Position numbers and translations under genes: made by a program. This document shows positions 53,896-62,961 of a stretch of DNA of 64,000 nucleotides, piece after piece; positions within the stretch are counted from its first letter, which is position 1; each line of letters opens with the position of its first letter. The DNA lies in NCBI GenBank assembly GCA_023265625.1, contig JAHFST010000008.1, forward strand, positions 1-64,000, written 5' to 3'. The notes below the pieces were generated by a model. The model saw nothing but the letters and a program-made list of their open reading frames with translations. It did no database searches and was not told the DNA's origin. The stretch is from Deltaproteobacteria bacterium (lineage in GTDB: Bacteria; UBA10199; JACPAL01; JAHFST01).

Positions 53896-55386
53896 ATGTT
53901 GCCGGATCTAGGAAAAGTCATTGAACAGGTCAGTAAGGATAAATCGATACCCAAACAGATCATTGTGGAGGCCCTCGAGGCCGCTATGTTGACGGCCGCG
54001 CGCAAAAAGTACGGGCATGAGCGTGAGATTGAGGCACGGTTTAATGAAGAGGTGGGCGAGGTGGAGCTCTTTCAATTTCGCACCGTGGTCGAGCAAGTCG
54101 CCAACGAATTGACGGAAATCAGCAAGGAAGATGCCCAGCCGCTCGATCCTGATGCCGTAGTTGGGGATAGCATCGGGGAAAAATTGGACAATCGGTTTTT
54201 GGGCCGGATTGCGGCCCAGACGGCCAAACAGGTCATTATCCAAAAAGTGCGCGATGCCGAACGCGATATTATTTATACCGAGTACAAGGATCGCGTCGGC
54301 GAGTCGATGACCGGGATTGTCAGGCGCGTGGAGGCGGGCAATGTGATTGTGGATGTGGGGCGTACGGATGCCGTGTTGCCACCTCGCGAGCAGGTGAAGA
54401 CAGAGAGCTATGCGCCGAATGATCGTGTTCAGGCCTATTTTTTGACGATTCAGCAGACCCAGCGCGGCCCCCAGTTGATTCTGTCGCGTAAGGATAAACG
54501 ATTTTTGACAAAATTATTTGAACAAGAGGTTCCGGAGATCGCGGAAGGGATTGTTGAAATCAAGGCGACGGCTCGCGAGCCGGGATTCCGTTCCAAGATT
54601 GCGGTTTATTCCCGGGATAGTGACGTGGATTCCGTCGGGGCCTGCGTCGGGATGAAGGGATCGCGCGTGCAGAGTGTGGTTCAGGAATTGCGCGGGGAGA
54701 AGATTGATATCGTGTTTTGGGATATCGATCCGGCCAAGTTTGTTTGCAATGCTATTTCGCCCGCGGAAGTGGCGAAGGTGATTATTAATGAAAAAGATCA
54801 TAGCATGGAGATCATTGTTCCCGATGATCAGCTGTCGCTTGCGATTGGCAAACGAGGACAGAATGTGCGCTTGGCTGCGGAATTGACCGGTTGGAATATT
54901 GATATCTACAGTGAAAGTAAGTTGGAAGAAATGGCGAAAAAGGCCAAGAAGGTATTGGTCGATGCCTTGGGGATTGAAGATAGTACGGCTACGATCCTGT
55001 ATAGTCAGGCCTTTCGGAGTCCCGAAGAAATTGCGGCGGCGACCATGGATGAGATGCGCCAGATTCCGGGGATTGCGGATGCGCGCATTGAGACTTTGAA
55101 ACAAGCGGCCGCGGTCTATATCGAGCAAAAGCGTGCTGGTGAAGGCGAGTCAGGTGCGCCGCGCATCGATAAGGAAAATGATATCTCCCTGAAGGAAGTC
55201 CGTGGGGTTGGGTCTAAGACGTTGGAGTTGTTGGCGGCTGCAGGGATCACGAATGTTTCAGAAATTCTTTTGCTCCCTCCGCAAAATTTGTCGGAGAAGA
55301 CGGGTATTCCCTTGGCGAAGGCCACTCAGTTGTTGGAGAGTTGCCGTTTGATTGCCAAGGCCCCGGGGGCCGCCAAAACAGCATAA
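53896..55386 (+). CDS. nusA: Transcription termination/antitermination protein NusA
   Basis: 496 aa. An N-terminal RNA-polymerase-binding domain, an S1 domain (ESMTGIVRRVEAGNVIVDVG), KH domains (CVGMKGSRVQSVVQELRGEKID; IGKRGQNVRLAAELTGW) and C-terminal helix-hairpin-helix repeats (IPGIADARIETLKQAA; VRGVGSKTLELLAAAG). Preceded by AAGGAGG. Its 3' end is 7 nt from infB. Confidence 0.95.
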   Translation: MLPDLGKVIEQVSKDKSIPKQIIVEALEAAMLTAARKKYGHEREIEARFNEEVGEVELFQFRTVVEQVANELTEISKEDAQPLDPDAVVGDSIGEKLDNRFLGRIAAQTAKQVIIQKVRDAERDIIYTEYKDRVGESMTGIVRRVEAGNVIVDVGRTDAVLPPREQVKTESYAPNDRVQAYFLTIQQTQRGPQLILSRKDKRFLTKLFEQEVPEIAEGIVEIKATAREPGFRSKIAVYSRDSDVDSVGACVGMKGSRVQSVVQELRGEKIDIVFWDIDPAKFVCNAISPAEVAKVIINEKDHSMEIIVPDDQLSLAIGKRGQNVRLAAELTGWNIDIYSESKLEEMAKKAKKVLVDALGIEDSTATILYSQAFRSPEEIAAATMDEMRQIPGIADARIETLKQAAAVYIEQKRAGEGESGAPRIDKENDISLKEVRGVGSKTLELLAAAGITNVSEILLLPPQNLSEKTGIPLAKATQLLESCRLIAKAPGAAKTA

Positions 55387-55393
55387 GGGGTTT

Positions 55394-57652
55394 ATGGGCA
55401 TGGAAGCGAAATCAAATGTGGAAGAGAAGCGGGTTAAATCAACGATCATTCGGCGTCGCGCCAAGGTCGATGAGGTTCCTGCGGCTCCAGTCATCTCCAC
55501 GGACCTTGAAGCCTCGGTAACAACAGCGATTTCCGCTGCTCCCAAGGTCATGACGGTAGCCGCTGTGGAAGGATCTTCCGTTGAGGCGAAGCCTCCTGTG
55601 CCAAAGGGTGCCGAACCGGCTTCGGGTCTGCCTGCGGCATTGCCAACCGAGGTAAAGGCCCCGGGTGCTGAAGAGGCCAAACCTAAGAAGGCCGCCAGAA
55701 AATTATCTCGCGAAGAACTTGAAATGGAAATGATTGAACGGGCCGGCGGCATCAAGCGGGTCGCCATGATTGCCGATATGATTCCAGAGCGCTTGGAGCG
55801 AGTGTTTCGCCCTCCCAAACCGACCAAGAAGAAACGGATGATGTCGCGGCGCGATGTCACTCGGGGCGGGAAGAAGACGGAGATTACGGTCCCAAAGGCG
55901 ATCAAGAAGATCGTTCGTATTGAAGGTACGATTGTTGTCTCTGATCTGGCGCATCGCATGGGGATCAAGATGGCCCAGGTCATCAGGAAGTTGATGGACT
56001 TGGGTGTCATGGCCACCGCGAATGAACGGATTGACCTCGATACCACGACGTTGATTGCGCAAGAGTTCGGTTTTGAAGTGGAGAATGTGGCCTTCACCGA
56101 ACATTCCGTCTTGAAGGAAGAGGTCTCCAATCAAGAAGACATGGTGCCGCGTCCCCCGGTTGTTACCGTGATGGGGCATGTGGATCATGGCAAGACCTCG
56201 CTGCTCGATATGATTCGTAAGGCCAAGGTGGCGGCGGGTGAGGCCGGTGGCATTACGCAACACATCGGTGGTTATAAAGTCCAGTTGCCCAAGGGGACGA
56301 TTACCTTTGTGGATACTCCCGGTCACGAGGCCTTTACTGCCATGCGGGCCCGGGGCGCCCAGGTGACGGATTTGGTGATCTTGGTGGTGGCCGCCGATGA
56401 CGGGGTGATGCCACAGACGATCGAGGCGATCAATCATGCCAAGGCGGCGAAGGTTCCTATCATTGTCGCTATTAATAAAATTGATAAGCCAAATGCCAGT
56501 ACCGATCGTGTTGAACGCGAGTTGATGACTCATGGATTGGTTTCGGAAAAACTGGGCGGTGATACGATGTTCGCGCCCGTTTCCGCGAAGACGGGTCAGG
56601 GCTTGGAAGAATTGTTGGAAATGATCCTGCTTCAGGCGGAAATTTTGGACCTGCACGTCAATATCAAGAAACGGGCCCGAGGCACGATTATTGAGGCTAA
56701 ATTAGACAAGGGGCGCGGTCCCGTGGCCACCCTGATTGTGCAGGAGGGGATTATTCGCCTGGGACAATCGATTGTGGCGGGTCAGGCCTATGGCAAGGTT
56801 AAGGCGCTGGTGGATGATCAGGGGCGAAGCGTGAAGGAAGCTGGGCCTTCTGATCCGGTGGAGGTGCTCGGTTTATCCAAAATACCCATGGCGAGCGATA
56901 TTCTGTATGTGGCCAGTTCCGATGACGATGCGCGTGTGTTGGCGGAACATCGCGAGCAAAAGGAGCGGTTGGAGAAATCGGCCAAGCCGGTCCGGGCGAG
57001 TCTGGAAGACGTGCTGCAGGGTAAAGAAGAAGGCAAGATTTCCGAGCTTCGTCTTATCATGAAGGGTGATGTTCAGGGGTCGATTGAGGCGTTGCGTGAG
57101 TCGTTGCAGAAACTTTCTACCGATCAGGTGAAGGTCAGTGTGTTGCACACCGGGGTTGGGGCCATCACGGAGTCCGATGTTATTTTGGCGGTGGCCTCCA
57201 AGGCCGTTGTGGTTGGGTTTAATGTGCGGCCAGACAATCAGGCGAGACAGCAGGCGGATACCCAAGGGATCCAGATTAAGACCTACAGTATTATTTATGA
57301 GCTCTTGGATGAGGTGAAGAAGGCGATGGAGGGGTTGTTGAAACCTACCTTCGAAGAGCGCTACCTCGGGCGTGTCGAGATCCGCAAAATATTTGTTGTT
57401 TCCAAGGTGGGAACGATCGCCGGGTGTTTTGTCTCGGATGGCAAGATCAACCGCCAGGCCCAGATACGAATCTTGCGCGACGGTGTCATTGTGCACCAAG
57501 GGAAACTGGCTTCTCTGAAACGCTTTAAGGATGATGTGCGCGATGTTGCCAATAACATGGAATGCGGCTTGAGCATTGAGAATTTTAACGACATCAAGGT
57601 GGGCGATATGGTGGAAGCCTTCATCATCGAATCCGTCGCGGGTCGTCTGTAG
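55394..57652 (+). CDS. infB: Translation initiation factor IF-2
   Basis: 752 aa. The N-terminal ~170 residues are charged and Ala/Pro/Lys-rich. The G domain has [12 protein letters not shown] (G1), DTPGHEAFT (G3) and NKIDKPNA (G4), then domains II to IV with [14 protein letters not shown]. It delivers initiator tRNA to the 30S subunit. ATG 55394 follows AAGGGG closely; ATG 55400 has better spacing and is equally possible. Confidence 0.95.
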   Translation: MGMEAKSNVEEKRVKSTIIRRRAKVDEVPAAPVISTDLEASVTTAISAAPKVMTVAAVEGSSVEAKPPVPKGAEPASGLPAALPTEVKAPGAEEAKPKKAARKLSREELEMEMIERAGGIKRVAMIADMIPERLERVFRPPKPTKKKRMMSRRDVTRGGKKTEITVPKAIKKIVRIEGTIVVSDLAHRMGIKMAQVIRKLMDLGVMATANERIDLDTTTLIAQEFGFEVENVAFTEHSVLKEEVSNQEDMVPRPPVVTVMGHVDHGKTSLLDMIRKAKVAAGEAGGITQHIGGYKVQLPKGTITFVDTPGHEAFTAMRARGAQVTDLVILVVAADDGVMPQTIEAINHAKAAKVPIIVAINKIDKPNASTDRVERELMTHGLVSEKLGGDTMFAPVSAKTGQGLEELLEMILLQAEILDLHVNIKKRARGTIIEAKLDKGRGPVATLIVQEGIIRLGQSIVAGQAYGKVKALVDDQGRSVKEAGPSDPVEVLGLSKIPMASDILYVASSDDDARVLAEHREQKERLEKSAKPVRASLEDVLQGKEEGKISELRLIMKGDVQGSIEALRESLQKLSTDQVKVSVLHTGVGAITESDVILAVASKAVVVGFNVRPDNQARQQADTQGIQIKTYSIIYELLDEVKKAMEGLLKPTFEERYLGRVEIRKIFVVSKVGTIAGCFVSDGKINRQAQIRILRDGVIVHQGKLASLKRFKDDVRDVANNMECGLSIENFNDIKVGDMVEAFIIESVAGRL

Positions 57653-57672
57653 TTTTAACGCTAAAGTTTTCT

Positions 57673-58008
57673 ATGGGCACCCATCGCATCGACAAATTAC
57701 AAGGCGAGATTTTAAAAGAAGTTCGGATGATTCTGTTGTTTGTGTTGGATATTCCCGCCTTGCAGCAGATTGCCTTGACCCGAGTGTTGCTCACCAAGGA
57801 TCTTAGTTTGGCCCGTGTTTACTACGAGACGATCTTGCCCGATCAACGTCGCGACGGGTTGCAAGAAGAGTTGGACCGGCAGGGCAAGCGTATTCGAAAA
57901 GAATTGGCGCAGCGCATGAGATTGCGCGCCGTCCCCGAGGTTAGATTTTTTTATGACGAAACGAACGAAACCATCTCGAAGGTCGAAAAGCTCATCGACT
58001 CCCTGTAG
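57673..58008 (+). CDS. rbfA: Ribosome-binding factor A
   Basis: 111 aa, a KH-type fold that helps 16S rRNA 5'-end maturation. HRIDKLQGEILKEVRMILL and the C-terminal RAVPEVRFFYDETNE are family marks. Its end overlaps the start of the DHH-family gene by 56 nt, in the usual operon order. Confidence 0.92.
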   Translation: MGTHRIDKLQGEILKEVRMILLFVLDIPALQQIALTRVLLTKDLSLARVYYETILPDQRRDGLQEELDRQGKRIRKELAQRMRLRAVPEVRFFYDETNETISKVEKLIDSL

Positions 58009-58972
58009 TCGAGTGTTACAAGCCATCCGCCAAGGGAAGTCGTTCTTGGTGACGACGCATCGGAGCCCCGATGGGGATGCCCTGGGATCGGCCCTGGCCC
58101 TGGGCTACGGGTTATTAAAGTTTAAGAAAAAGGTTAAAATCTATAATTTTGATCCGGTTCCGGGGAATTTAAAATTCCTCCCTGGAGTGGATCGGGTCAC
58201 GCAAGAGTTGCACCCTGAGGAACGTTTTGACGCCTCATTTATTGTGGATTGCGCTGAACGAAAAAGGGTGGGGGATACCTTCTTAAACCACGCGGGCATC
58301 GGCAAGCTGATTATCCTGGACCATCATGTCATCCATGGTCAGGCCGGAGACATCGATATGATTGAGACCCAGGCGGCCTCTTCCGGTGTGGTGGTGCTCA
58401 AGGTGTTGCAGGCCCTGAAGGTCCCAATCACTCGCGAGATTGCGACCCATATTTATTGCACCTTGGTGACGGATACCGGTAATTTTCGCTATTCCAACAC
58501 CGATGCGGGGGTGTTGCAGTTGGCCTCTGATTTGGTGAAAAAGGGGGTTAACTCCTCGGAGATTGCCCGGCACATCTATGAAAGTTTCCCGATCGAGCGG
58601 CTGCGCTTGATGGGCCGTGTCTTGCCGACCTTGGAGGTTTCTTCCGATGCCCGTTATGCCTCGCTCACCTTGACCCAAGCGATGTTACAAGAGACCGGTG
58701 CGACCTCGGATTTGGCCGATGAATTTATCAATTTTCCCCGGTCGGTGGATAGTGTGGAGGTGGCGGTTTTTTTCAAGGAGTCGAGTGAAGAGGCGAACAC
58801 CTACAAGATCAGCCTGCGCTCTAAGCAGGTGGTGGACGTGGCGGCCATCGCCGGCTTGTTCGATGGTGGCGGGCATCGACGGGCGGCGGGGTGCAAAATT
58901 ACCGGGGACTTCGCGTTGATCAGAAAACAAGTTTATCAGGCGGTTGAAACAGCTTTATGCAAGACGTCTTAA
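57953..58972 (+). CDS. nrnA: DHH-family oligoribonuclease / pAp phosphatase (NrnA-like)
   Basis: 339 aa. DHH domain with THRSPDGDALGSALAL, IVDCAERKRVG and ILDHHVIHG (DHH), then TDTGNFRYSN and the C-terminal DHHA1 domain with GGGHRRAAGC. Degrades nanoRNA and dephosphorylates pAp. The first ~20 residues overlap rbfA and are basic; a shorter start cannot be excluded. It overlaps truB by 16 nt. Confidence 0.9.
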   Translation: MTKRTKPSRRSKSSSTPCSRVLQAIRQGKSFLVTTHRSPDGDALGSALALGYGLLKFKKKVKIYNFDPVPGNLKFLPGVDRVTQELHPEERFDASFIVDCAERKRVGDTFLNHAGIGKLIILDHHVIHGQAGDIDMIETQAASSGVVVLKVLQALKVPITREIATHIYCTLVTDTGNFRYSNTDAGVLQLASDLVKKGVNSSEIARHIYESFPIERLRLMGRVLPTLEVSSDARYASLTLTQAMLQETGATSDLADEFINFPRSVDSVEVAVFFKESSEEANTYKISLRSKQVVDVAAIAGLFDGGGHRRAAGCKITGDFALIRKQVYQAVETALCKTS

Positions 58973-59604
58973 TCATCGACAAGCCGAGCGGGATGACCTC
59001 CCATACCGTCGTTCAACAAGTCAAACGGATCACGGGGGCTGCGAAGGCCGGCCATGCGGGCACTCTGGATCCGATGGCGACGGGTGTATTGATTGTCTGC
59101 CTCAATAAGGCCACGAAACGTCAAAATGATTTTATGACCTTGGATAAGGAATATCGCGCGACGTTGCGGCTCGGGATTCAGACGGATACGGCCGATCTCG
59201 AGGGTAAGACGGTTCAAGAACAAGCGGTTCCGCCGCTTAGTGAGTCACAAGTTCTGGCCGTGTTCCAAGGATTAACCGGGGCTCAAGAACAGCTCCCGCC
59301 CATGTACAGCGCCATTAAATTTCAGGGACGATGCCTGTATCGGTACGCACGCGAAGGCAAGGAAGTGGCGCGGATCCCTCGGTCCATTGTGGTGCATCAA
59401 TTGTTACTGGAGCGTTTGCAAGCCGGCGAGATCGATTTTTTTGTCAATTGCTCGAAGGGAACTTATGTGCGGACCTTGGGAGAGGAAATAGCGGCCCGAT
59501 TGGGGACCCTGGGACACCTCAGCAAGCTACAGCGGGTGGCCTGTGGCCCGTACCGCGTTGATCAGGCCCACAGCCTGGAGCATCTGAAAGGGCTTTACAA
59601 ATAA
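58957..59604 (+). CDS. truB: tRNA pseudouridine(55) synthase
   Basis: 215 aa. [15 protein letters not shown], the catalytic aspartate in [34 protein letters not shown] and [16 protein letters not shown]. It modifies U55 in the T loop of tRNAs. It is at the short end for the family, lacking an extended C-terminal PUA region. Confidence 0.93.
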   Translation: MQDVLIIDKPSGMTSHTVVQQVKRITGAAKAGHAGTLDPMATGVLIVCLNKATKRQNDFMTLDKEYRATLRLGIQTDTADLEGKTVQEQAVPPLSESQVLAVFQGLTGAQEQLPPMYSAIKFQGRCLYRYAREGKEVARIPRSIVVHQLLLERLQAGEIDFFVNCSKGTYVRTLGEEIAARLGTLGHLSKLQRVACGPYRVDQAHSLEHLKGLYK

Positions 59605-59632
59605 AAAAGGCTATGTTAGCCATGGGAGACTT

Positions 59633-59890
59633 ATGGAAGCGAAACAAGAAGTTATCGGAAAATTTGCGATCCACCAGGGGGACACAGGTTCTCCCGAAGT
59701 TCAGATCGCGCTTATCTCGCAGCGTATTGAGAAACTGACGGAACATTTTAAGAGCTACGTAAAAGATCATCAGTCGCGTCGTGGACTCTTGAAACTCGTG
59801 GGTCAGAGACGCAGACTTTTGGAATATCTCAAAGATAAAGATTCGGATCGTTACCGTAAATTAACGAAGGAATTAGGATTAAGGAAATAG
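59633..59890 (+). CDS. rpsO: 30S ribosomal protein S15
   Basis: 85 aa, slightly shorter than the usual 88-89. [22 protein letters not shown] and [19 protein letters not shown] are diagnostic. It binds 16S rRNA. The order truB-rpsO-pnp is classical. Confidence 0.95.
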   Translation: MEAKQEVIGKFAIHQGDTGSPEVQIALISQRIEKLTEHFKSYVKDHQSRRGLLKLVGQRRRLLEYLKDKDSDRYRKLTKELGLRK

Positions 59891-60040
59891 GAGGCCTGGC
59901 GCTGATAATTTAGAAGGGATCCTTTCCGGGGTCTGTTTTAAGTTATCGGCGGTTTCAACCCTCCCGCAGTCAGTCAGATAAGAATCATCTTGTAACCATA
60001 AAAATGTCAAATCGGGGTGTTTCCCCCAATAAGGAGTCCT
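59891..60040. other. rpsO-pnp intergenic leader
   Basis: 150 bp. It contains a small GGGG/CCCC hairpin near 60015-60030 and ATAAGGAGTCCT before the pnp ATG. In other bacteria this region carries RNase III processing and pnp autoregulation; I see no comparable long stem here. Confidence 0.35.
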
Positions 60041-62239
60041 ATGATACAGCGCGAAGAAGTGGAAATTGGTGGCCGAATTGTTTCTCTCGAAACTGGAAAA
60101 ATGGCCAAACAGGCCGGTGGGGCCGTCTTGGTTCGGAGTGGTGACTCCATGGTCCTTGTGACCGCGGTCATTTCCAAAGAGCCCAAGAAAGGGATTAGTT
60201 TTCTTCCCCTGACCGTAGACTATGTGGAAAAAACTTTTGCGGCCGGCAAGATCCCCGGTGGTTTTTTTAAACGCGAGGGACGTCCTTCCGAAATGGCCAC
60301 CCTGACGAGCCGATTTATCGACCGTCCGATTCGCCCTCTTTTCCCGGAAGGTTATGCCCACGAGACCCAGATTATTGCGACTGTGCTGTCGGTGGATCCC
60401 GAAGTCGAGACCGATATCTTGGCGACAGTTGGTGCCTCAGCCGCTTTGATGATTTCAGAGGCCCCATTTTTGGGACCGATCGCGAGTGTGCGTGTGGGCC
60501 GATTGAATGGGGAGCTTGTCTGCAATCCCACCGATGAGCAGATGGAAACAAGTGACATTGACCTCATTGTGACGAGCAGTAAAGAAGCGATCGTGATGGT
60601 GGAGGGTGGTGCCGATGAGGTGCAGGAGAGCGATATTGTGGCCGCCCTGACTTTTGCGCATAAATCGGTTCAGCCGCTGTTAGTCATACAAGAAAAATTG
60701 CGGGAAAAGGCTGGCAAACCGAAGTTAGTCATTCCAGCCCCAGAGGCTGAGGAGACCCTCACCGCTGAGATTAAAGAGATGGTTTGGACCCGACTCGATA
60801 AGGCATTTCGCATTCCCAATAAGCAGGAACGGACTCAGCAAATAAAGTTGATTAAGGGAGAGGTGGTTGCCGCCAAGGTTCCGGCGGATGATACGGGAGC
60901 TGTGCTGCAGAAGATCGGTAAAATTTTTGAAAATATCGAATATGATTTGGTGCGAGGGATTATTATTAAGGAGCGTCGTCGTATTGATGGTCGTGGTTTT
61001 GAAGATATTCGAAATATTTCCAGTGAATCGGGTTTGTTGCCCAGGGCCCATGGGTCGGCACTGTTTACTCGGGGTGAGACTCAGGCCTTGGTGGTCACGA
61101 CTTTGGGATCGGGAGATGATGAACAAATTATTGATGCACTCAAGGGTGAGTATGTCAAAAAGTTCACACTCCATTACAACTTTCCGCCATTTTCGACAGG
61201 GGAAACCAAACCCATGCGTTCTCCTGGGCGTCGAGAGGTAGGACATGGGGCCTTGGCGGAACGCGCCTTGAAGCGGGTGCTCCCCACTGAAGAGGCTTTT
61301 CCGTATACCATTCGGTTGGTTTCAGAAGTGTTGGAATCCAATGGTTCTTCCTCGATGGCCTCGGTGTGTGGTGGTTCTTTGGCCTTGATGGATGCGGGTG
61401 TGCCGATGCGTGCTCCAGTCGCGGGTATTGCCATGGGCTTGGTCAAAGAGGGCGATCAGATTGCCGTCCTCTCGGATATCTTGGGAGACGAAGACCATCT
61501 GGGCGATATGGATTTCAAAGTCGCCGGCACCGAGCGCGGTGTGACGGCCTTGCAAATGGATATTAAAATTACTGGGGTGAGCGGGGCGGTTTTGAGCCAG
61601 GCCTTGGACCAGGCGCGTCGTGGTCGTTTGCATATTTTAGGGGAGATGAGCAAGACGTTGACACAAGGACGTTCGGAGCTGTCGCCTTATGCCCCGAGGA
61701 TTCGCGCCCTGACGATTCCAAAGGATATGATCGGGGCCCTGATTGGCCCGGGTGGAAAAAATATTCGCGGGATTGTCGATGAAACGGGTGCGAAGGTGGA
61801 AGTGAATGATGATGGGGTTGTGCGCATTTACAGTACGGATGGTCTGGCCATGGATGAAGCAGTTCGGCGCGTCGAGATGCTTACGGCGGTGCCAGAAGTT
61901 GGAAAGATTTATCATGGCCGTGTCGCCAAGATTGCGGAATTCGGCGCCTTCGTGAGTATCTTGCCCAATACGGATGGGTTGGTGCATATTTCAGAACTTG
62001 ATTATCAACGGGTGGCGAATGTGTCTGACATCCTCCATGAAGGCGATGAGATTGACGTGAAGGTGATTCGTATCGAACCCAATGGCAAGATTGCCCTGTC
62101 ACGTCGGCAGACGATGCCAGCCCCCGAAGGCTGGACTCCTCCGACGGAATCGGATCGTCCCCGCAGCGGATTTGGCGGTGGTGGTGGTCGAGACCGTGAT
62201 CGCGGCAGAGATCGTGGTCGCGAGCCCCGTAGGCGTTAG
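60041..62239 (+). CDS. pnp: Polyribonucleotide nucleotidyltransferase (PNPase)
   Basis: 732 aa from ATG 60041 (AAGGAG at ideal spacing). Two RNase PH domains (RPSEMATLTSRFIDRPIRPLF; SPGRREVGHGALAERAL), then KH (IGPGGKNIRGIVDETGA) and S1 (GRVAKIAEFGAFVSILP). The tail after S1 is Gly/Arg/Asp-rich (FGGGGGRDRDRGRDRG), an RGG-like extension likely to bind RNA. Phosphorolytic 3'-5' RNA decay. Convergent with coaE, 4-bp overlap. Confidence 0.96.
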   Translation: MIQREEVEIGGRIVSLETGKMAKQAGGAVLVRSGDSMVLVTAVISKEPKKGISFLPLTVDYVEKTFAAGKIPGGFFKREGRPSEMATLTSRFIDRPIRPLFPEGYAHETQIIATVLSVDPEVETDILATVGASAALMISEAPFLGPIASVRVGRLNGELVCNPTDEQMETSDIDLIVTSSKEAIVMVEGGADEVQESDIVAALTFAHKSVQPLLVIQEKLREKAGKPKLVIPAPEAEETLTAEIKEMVWTRLDKAFRIPNKQERTQQIKLIKGEVVAAKVPADDTGAVLQKIGKIFENIEYDLVRGIIIKERRRIDGRGFEDIRNISSESGLLPRAHGSALFTRGETQALVVTTLGSGDDEQIIDALKGEYVKKFTLHYNFPPFSTGETKPMRSPGRREVGHGALAERALKRVLPTEEAFPYTIRLVSEVLESNGSSSMASVCGGSLALMDAGVPMRAPVAGIAMGLVKEGDQIAVLSDILGDEDHLGDMDFKVAGTERGVTALQMDIKITGVSGAVLSQALDQARRGRLHILGEMSKTLTQGRSELSPYAPRIRALTIPKDMIGALIGPGGKNIRGIVDETGAKVEVNDDGVVRIYSTDGLAMDEAVRRVEMLTAVPEVGKIYHGRVAKIAEFGAFVSILPNTDGLVHISELDYQRVANVSDILHEGDEIDVKVIRIEPNGKIALSRRQTMPAPEGWTPPTESDRPRSGFGGGGGRDRDRGRDRGREPRRR

Positions 62240-62961
62240 ACTAGTTTGTTCAGAATTTCCGTCAGCTGTTGCTCGGTAGCCGCTTGGCTCCCTGAGTTAT
62301 CCAGCACAAAATCCGCTCGCTTGAGTTTTTCCTCCGTGGGCATCTGGGCTAAGATGCGTTGCCAGGCCTCCACGTCGGAGAGCTGATCGCGCTCCTTGAG
62401 ACGCTGCAATTGAATCTCCGGGGCACAGGTGATCAGCAGGGTCTTGTCCACCATCTGGTGCAGGTCAGATTCAAAGAGGAGGGCGGCATCAATGACAACG
62501 AGCCGCTTTTTCTTTTTTTCATAGCCTTGCACTTCTTTGCCGATTTCTTCCAGCACCAGGGGATGGGTGATCCCTTCTAAGATCTGCCTCTTTTCCGGGT
62601 TGGAGAAGACTATTTTCCCCAAGGTGGGACGATGGATCGTCTTATCGGCACTTAAAATTTCCACGCCAAAGACATCGAGGATCTGATGATAGGCCGGTTG
62701 TTTGGGGACGATGATCTGGTGGGCGATCTGATCGGCATCAATGACCGGGATCTTCTTTTGCCGCAGCAGGGAACTGACAAAACTCTTTCCGCTGGCAATC
62801 CCACCGGTCAATCCCAGCAGTTGGGTAGTGGGGTTTCCCAAACGTCGGTGGAGGAGGGCGATGGCTGGATTCTCCTTCTCCTGCGTCTTCATGGTCTTCC
62901 AGACAGTTTTAATGAAATCGACTTCGGTAAAAGGCTTCTTTTTTCTTGTCTTGATTTTCAT
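62236..62961 (-). CDS. coaE: Dephospho-CoA kinase with N-terminal extension
   Basis: 241 aa. The last step of CoA synthesis. The P-loop LGLTGGIASGKSFVSSLL begins near residue 49, followed by VIDADQIAHQIIVP. Residues 1-47 are a basic, charged extension absent from most CoaE. ATG 62961 overlaps the upstream CCA-enzyme stop (ATGA), favouring the long form; ATG 62892 would give a shorter protein. Confidence 0.92.
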   Translation of the reverse strand: MKIKTRKKKPFTEVDFIKTVWKTMKTQEKENPAIALLHRRLGNPTTQLLGLTGGIASGKSFVSSLLRQKKIPVIDADQIAHQIIVPKQPAYHQILDVFGVEILSADKTIHRPTLGKIVFSNPEKRQILEGITHPLVLEEIGKEVQGYEKKKKRLVVIDAALLFESDLHQMVDKTLLITCAPEIQLQRLKERDQLSDVEAWQRILAQMPTEEKLKRADFVLDNSGSQAATEQQLTEILNKLV

